Part shown: in pieces, positions 60,301 through 64,000 of the stretch
Layout: every line of letters starts with the position of its first letter
Position numbering within the stretch: the first letter of the stretch is position 1
Origin: Cryptomeria japonica
Lineage: Eukaryota; Streptophyta; Pinopsida; Cupressales; Cupressaceae
NCBI RefSeq assembly: GCF_030272615.1
Contig: NC_081414.1
Coordinates: 236,282,733-236,346,732 of the forward strand
Reading direction: 5' to 3'
Length of the DNA stretch: 64,000 bases
The notes under the pieces: model-generated
Databases searched by the model: none
What the model saw: only the letters and a program-made list of their open reading frames with translations
Told to the model about the DNA's origin: nothing
Position numbers and translations under genes: made by a program

Positions 60301-60370
60301 GTGTCCATTGAATATCCCTTGAATAGAAATGACACAAACCTTCACCACCATATTGAACTTCCAATACCAT
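57358..60370 (-). pseudogene. Mutator-like element (MULE) transposase relic with SWIM zinc finger
   Basis: Minus strand. N-terminal part: QYGGEGLCHFYSRDIQWTPI and TTYMCATIPLGRLDAFIRGE (60370-60182), then RGCTCHFIVKVLYGRPDVAI (about 59952-59893). Catalytic core: RPFIMGIQMTWMLDMMV, SMDLTFATNKYG (first Asp, about 59435), then an 86-bp GT-AG intron (59412-59327), SGVPVAWVVTSRNKIKDI and FITDDASAEIQAI (second Asp, about 59155). C-terminal part: FECCAILCIWHMCQAWLKNV, then QDTNNAIESYHGKLKSLHLR (about 58585-58526) and the SWIM finger CECPWSLRGNMCKH (58244-58203). A tail with RRRRGKRQLDQATKPHV ends in a last exon (57491-57358; intron 57492-57571). TAG at 59536, TGA near 59470, TAG at 59233 and frameshifts near 59995 and 60180 disable it. 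It would cut and join DNA at the element ends. Confidence 0.88.
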
Positions 60371-60844
60371 AATGTCCTACCATTTCTGGTGTTTTCCTAT
60401 TCTTGTCCTGCACATATCAGAGAAAGAAAGAGATATCATCAACAGTAAATAGCCACAGTGATGATATCTTTAGTGTGATACTGTTTTCAGATATTGGTTG
60501 ATGTCAAATGTGTTTGCCATGATATTGGTCGCTTCACACAAATGACCAAAGCTACTTTACTGTTAGACCTTCATCCTATTAGCACATATTTTTACAAAAT
60601 AGTTTTGTGCTATATATGGACACTTTTAGTTTCATCATAATAGCATTTATTGGTGAATTGTATGTACAGGTGATATGTTGCAGTATCTTCATGAAAAAGA
60701 ATCACTTCGGCATATTGAAGGGAATGTTGAGTGCTATGGCATTCTACCAATCCTCATTTTCACAAATACTTTCATTGCAGAAGCACTTTTGGAGGATCAG
60801 CATAGAGTAGGGTCGTGAACATGTTCACAGATGTTAGTGGTATA
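60371..60844. other. Spacer between transposase start and right terminal repeats
   Basis: Would contain the transposase promoter if the gene was once active. The plus-strand frame at 60607-60810 has no motif. Confidence 0.35.
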
Positions 60845-61020
60845 TGTTGGAAATGGACGCCTCTATTCTCGCTCGAAAAATACAATACGAATTAACTAAT
60901 CCGCATGTTAGTCGCATGTTTTACACCGTCGATTTTGCAATTAACGGTTGTGATTGACTAACCTGTCAGTAACACACTGTTCGACAGTTATGTTTTGGAG
61001 CTATAGTAGCCGAGGCCATT
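60845..61020 (+). repeat. Terminal-repeat family unit, forward orientation
   Basis: End 2: GGACGCCTCTATTCTCGCTC. Core: GCATGTTAGTCGCATGTTTT, ACACCGTCGATTTTGCAATT, GATTGACTAACCTGTCAGTA. End 1: TATGTTTTGGAGCTATAGTAG. It could be the right end of the MULE whose transposase is to its left. Confidence 0.78.
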
Positions 61021-61184
61021 TGAAATATGCCTCCAATTCACTTGACCTTTGTTCATACTCATCGGTTTAAATTTGACCGATGAAACAGTCTGACGAGCTC
61101 TATCGGCACAACCTCTGTCGATGACCTGGACATATTGGAGTATGTTTTGGCTATCGGGAGTGGTCTCGGTCTGCTATACCGATA

Positions 61185-61315
61185 TCCGGTTAGTATTGAC
61201 TAACACGCGTGTTAGTCGCGCGTTTTACATCGTTGATTATGTAATTAGTGGTTGTGATTGACTAACCTGTCGCTAAGACACTGTACGAAATGCCTATTGG
61301 GCTGAAGCTATTGCG
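61185..61315 (+). repeat. Terminal-repeat family unit with perfect 20-bp palindrome
   Basis: GACTAACACGCGTGTTAGTC at 61198-61217 is an exact inverted repeat. It is followed by the forward core (GTTGATTATGTAATTAGTGG; GTGATTGACTAACCTGTCGC; ACTGTACGAAATGCCTATTG). Confidence 0.8.
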
Positions 61316-61463
61316 CGTCTATTATGTCTCCAAAATGGTAGTACAGATTGACTAACAGGCAAGGTAGTCGCGCATTTTACACCGTCGATTTTGCAATAAA
61401 CGGTTGCGATTGACTAACCTATCGCTAACATGTTGTACGAAAGGTCTATTTTGGAGCGAGAAT
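61316..61463 (+). mobile_element. Complete ~150-bp MITE-like unit of the terminal-repeat family
   Basis: Reference copy. Left end CTATTATGTCTCCAAAATGG then GTACAGATTGACTAACAGGC. Right end (reverse complement) TTATTCTCGCTCCAAAATAG then ACCTTTCGTACAACATGTTAG. The two ends share the inverted pattern CTATT-x-x-x-x-CTCCAAAAT-x-G with a GTAC nearby, i.e. degenerate terminal inverted repeats of about 28 bp. No coding capacity. Confidence 0.7.
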
Positions 61464-61465
61464 AA

Positions 61466-61740
61466 CTTCAGCTCCAAAACAGACCTTTCGTATAGCGTGT
61501 TAGTGACAGGTTAGTCAATCGCAGCCACGTGTTAGCGATATGTTAGTCAATCGCAGAATGTTGGTTGTGATTCTGACTCCAAAATAGACCTTTCATACAA
61601 CATGTTAGTGACATGTTAGTCAATCACAGCCGCGTGTTCGTGACAGGTTAGTCAATCGCAGCCGCGTGTTAGCGACATGTTAGTCAATCGCAGAATGTTG
61701 GTTGCAAAATGGACGGTGTAAAACTGACCAATAGAACGCA
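61466..61740 (-). repeat. Reverse-orientation terminal-repeat array with 33-bp subrepeats
   Basis: Starts GCTCCAAAACAGACCTTTCG back-to-back with the previous unit. A subunit of about 32-33 bp, GCGTGTTAGYGACAKGTTAG then TCAATCGCAGCC, recurs about five times (near 61495, 61527, 61604, 61633, 61665). A second end sequence, CTCCAAAATAGACCTTTCAT, lies at 61570. Confidence 0.82.
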
Positions 61741-62260
61741 TGTTAGTCAATCCGTACTCACGTTTTGGAGCTTAAGGAGCTCGGATTAGCAGCTTTGAAG
61801 TCATCTCGATGACTCGATAAAATCGTGTATGACCATTGGGGTAGCTTCGCTTATCGGATGTACGAAAGGATAAAAGGCATGCACATTTCATCCATATCCA
61901 ATAGTTGTCACTATACCACATGATGGACATGCACGAACGTTATCCAGTGCGGCTTCGTGACCAACGTGGGGTCTGACAAAAGAGCGGGTCCATCGGAGAA
62001 AAAGACCATATCGGGATAGTGCAAAAATAGTTATACCGATCCACGATGGCACGAAGAATCGGAAGGCGGCACCATTGGTATTACCTATACCAATAAAATG
62101 GACTGGGAAGCATAAAGCATAAAAGTGCATCGGAGACTCATGGGGACTTCGGGAGGAATAGAAAAAGGCTACTCCGACCCTTGATTAAGATAAAACCGCC
62201 TGCGGGGATATCTGTGTAAGTTATATCGATAAACTAAACATTTAGTGAGGACTCGTCGGG
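61741..62260. other. Spacer with ACCGATAT/TATCGG motifs
   Basis: GC-richer, with short repeated motifs (TTATACCGAT, ACCATTGG, TATCGG-type), similar in texture to 61030-61190 and 63650-63880. It is probably internal sequence of the same non-autonomous family. No gene recognised. Confidence 0.4.
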
Positions 62261-62264
62261 ATGG

Positions 62265-62405
62265 CTAAAGCTATTCTAGCTCCAAAACAGACCTTTCGTA
62301 CATGTTAGTGAGAGGTTAGTCAATCATAGTCGTTTATTGCAAAATCGACAGTGTAAAACGCACGACTAACATGCCTGTTAGTCAATCTGTACAATGATTT
62401 TGCAT
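62265..62405 (-). mobile_element. Complete reverse-orientation MITE-like unit
   Basis: End 1 GCTATTCTAGCTCCAAAACA then GACCTTTCGTACATGTTAG. Core TTGCAAAATCGACAGTGTAA. Palindrome GACTAACATGCCTGTTAGTC. End 2 AATCTGTACAATGATTTTGC. Same order as the reverse complement of 61316-61463. Confidence 0.75.
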
Positions 62406-62887
62406 AACAGTTTGAAGCTAATAGAGAGATTGAAGCAATATTAAACTACAGAAAAGGCAAAACTAACAACTATAGATCAATACTTCATGTGACAGAAAAT
62501 TTGTATTTGAATACATCAATACTTAACAAACATTGTGTTAAAAGATTGGCAGCAATGTGTAAGAAGCATTGGTTCTTTACAAATTGTAATGTCCACCATC
62601 CCTCATCAGTGCATGTAGATGAAAATGACATCTTTAAACATAAAAATATTGGCTACAAAATGACCATCGAAGGCGCTCCATGCACCTACAATGGTGAGCC
62701 ATTTCTAACATAGTGTCAGCTAACACTTTTTCCTATTTACCATGACAAGATGCTTTATAACTTATCCAGTAACTACCTAAAATAATGCTACTGTTAATTT
62801 TACAAAATTAATCCTATTGTCTACAATAAGGTCATAGAAGTGTAGCAAGTGACATGCAAAATAGGAAATTGTAGATAAACAACAAAA
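62406..62887. other. Spacer, no gene seen
   Basis: The frame at 62489-62713 (KRLAAMCKKHWFFTNCNVHH) has no family I recognise. Confidence 0.35.
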
Positions 62888-63574
62888 CTAACTCCCAATG
62901 TATTGGAGTATGACAACCATGTTATCTCCAATCTCCATTACTTTGACAGCGGCTGGTGCCAAGAGCCAATTATCATCAGAGTTCAATAGTCTGCGGAAGG
63001 GATCCAGATTCCCATTCCTCACCCCTACCCTAAACACCTCCCACGCCTCCTGGATGAAGTTCTTCCTCCTCTCCCGTGCTGCCCTTTTTTGGGTAATTTC
63101 CTCATCTTCAATGTCTGACTCCTCTGATTCAGAGGAAATGTAGTTGGTGTGGTTAAAATAGATGTCGAGGGTGCTTACCCAACAATCAGAATCCAACTCT
63201 AGAATGGCATTTCCTAGGGCTTGCCCATCAGACGGGCAGACAAAGTCGTCGATGCTATGTATGGTCGCTTCCTTTGAATCGAATATGTCAACCATAGGGC
63301 AAATGATAGCCTCATAAACAAACCCATCACACCTGTGTTGATTACCACCCAATATACCATTAGCCACCTGCCATATAGCATTCCAGAGCACATCATTTGC
63401 TTGAAATAGCTGACTGTATTGGGCCTTGATCGATTCCTCTCTACACAGGCAACTGACCCCAAAATGATGCACCATCGGTTCCAATTGAGACTTCCAGGCT
63501 TAAGACTGCAATCTGAACCATTCCTTATATAAAGTTTCAAACTTTCTAGAGAAGTCTACAGACCAGAAGAGGCT
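62888..63574 (-). pseudogene. Homologue of the ORF that follows LINE RNase H at 34.7-35.4 kb
   Basis: Minus-strand frame from 63484 (MEPMVHHFGVSCLCREESIK) to 62888. It extends upstream through one TAA (about 63500) to about 63574 (SRKFETLYKEWFRLQ). In order: CDGFVYEAIICPMVDIFDSK, a variable middle, an acidic stretch SSESEESDIEDEE, ERRKNFIQEAWEVFRVGVRN, GNLDPFRRLLNSDDNWLLAP and AAVKVMEIGDN. These blocks match the 34.7-35.4 kb ORF in order and spacing. The frame is open for nearly 200 codons, so it is better preserved than its partner. No RNase H is seen before it (the plus side, 63575-64000, is unrelated repeat sequence), so it is either a separate gene or a strongly truncated LINE. Confidence 0.68.
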
Positions 63575-63905
63575 CTAATTCCAATCAAGGTTCATCCGAA
63601 CAACATATCTTTACTATTATGAGAACTTGTCAAGTTCCCTACTCCTATGTACTTTATCTAACCGGCCTGATACCAATCTGCCAAAGCGCATGAAAAAACA
63701 CAAAGGTCTCCAGTTTGTCCTTCCACTAAGGTATGGCCTACGTCTAGCTAAAACGAAGCTCTCGATGAAACCACATTGGCAAGCCAAAGGAGGATTATCG
63801 ACATCACTTATACCAATGAAACAGAGCGCGGACTCATTGGAGCACATTAAAAAATACTTAACTCGGTGCGCACTTTTCGAAAGATCGTTCCATCAAGATA
63901 GCTTG
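63575..63905. other. Spacer, texture like the non-autonomous element interior
   Basis: Overlapping frames on both strands at 63617-63926, none with a motif. Contains CTTATACCAATGAAA, as in 62075-62095 (ACCTATACCAATAAAA). Confidence 0.35.
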
Positions 63906-63909
63906 TTCC

Positions 63910-64000
63910 AGCCGAAGCTATTCTAGCTCCAAAATAGATCTTTTGTACAGTGTGTTAGCGACAGGTTAGTCAATTGCAGCCGTTAATTATAAAATCGATG
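63910..64000 (-). repeat. Terminal-repeat family unit, reverse orientation, cut by the window edge
   Basis: GAAGCTATTCTAGCTCCAAA, ATAGATCTTTTGTACAGTGT, GTTAGCGACAGGTTAGTCAA, TTGCAGCCGTTAATTATAAA, ATCGATG: the end-1 half of the consensus. Confidence 0.8.

Noticed and set aside
1-64000. CRISPR array, operons, bacterial promoters or riboswitches
   Set aside because: The window is eukaryotic nuclear DNA with introns and retroelements; the short direct repeats found lack regular unique spacers.

Overview
The window reads as nuclear DNA from a large-genome seed plant, most likely a gymnosperm (conifer). It is AT-rich, has almost no intact genes, and is full of old, mutated transposable elements. 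The one convincing host gene is split by a 15.6 kb intron packed with transposon debris. Organism assignment is inference from architecture; no organelle, bacterial or viral genome signature was seen.

Layout. 1-2.6 kb: decayed Ty3/Gypsy polyprotein (+). 3.25-3.85 kb: imperfect tandem duplication. 4.38-4.67 kb: tRNA-derived SINE with a perfect 16-bp target duplication. 6.96-22.95 kb: a two-exon gene on the minus strand for a small OB-fold nucleic-acid-binding protein (At4g28440/SOSS-B-like), with a plausible TATA box at 23.16 kb. Its intron holds a LINE endonuclease fragment, GC-rich blocks, a LINE ORF1 fragment with a zinc knuckle, a non-autonomous hAT element with 8-bp TSDs, and a 1.24-kb tandem duplication whose first copy carries a 5'-truncated LINE. 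23-32 kb: AT-rich intergenic DNA with minisatellites, a tRNA-Glu relic, a second SINE and degenerate telomere-like CCCTAA tracts. 32.4-35.7 kb: a 5'-truncated LINE (RT end, zf-RVT, RNase H) followed by an extra ORF. 40.3-41.6 kb: another LINE RNase H followed by an extra ORF.

42-64 kb differs in character. A roughly 150-bp unit with inverted-repeat ends and a GACTAAC...GTTAGTC palindrome recurs about ten times, in both orientations. Between these units lie a ten-exon, repeat-rich (+) gene relic ending in a Tnp1/En/Spm-like (DUF8039-like) domain (46.6-50.8 kb), a coiled-coil relic (51.8-52.5 kb), an unrecognised coiled-coil relic (minus, 54.3-55.3 kb), an unrecognised two-exon gene (minus, 56.4-57.1 kb) and a Mutator-like transposase relic with a SWIM finger (minus, 57.4-60.4 kb). 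At 62.9-63.6 kb lies a minus-strand homologue of the ORF found downstream of the 34 kb LINE.

How the parts fit. Apart from the OB-fold gene, everything recognisable is mobile-element sequence. Nearly all disabling mutations that can be dated against a related copy are C-to-T or G-to-A changes (CAG to TAG, CGA to TGA, TGG to TGA/TAG), as expected of methylated, silenced plant transposons. The best candidates for undescribed biology are the conserved ORF after the LINE RNase H, the DNA-transposon cargo genes at 46-57 kb, and the palindromic terminal-repeat family around them.
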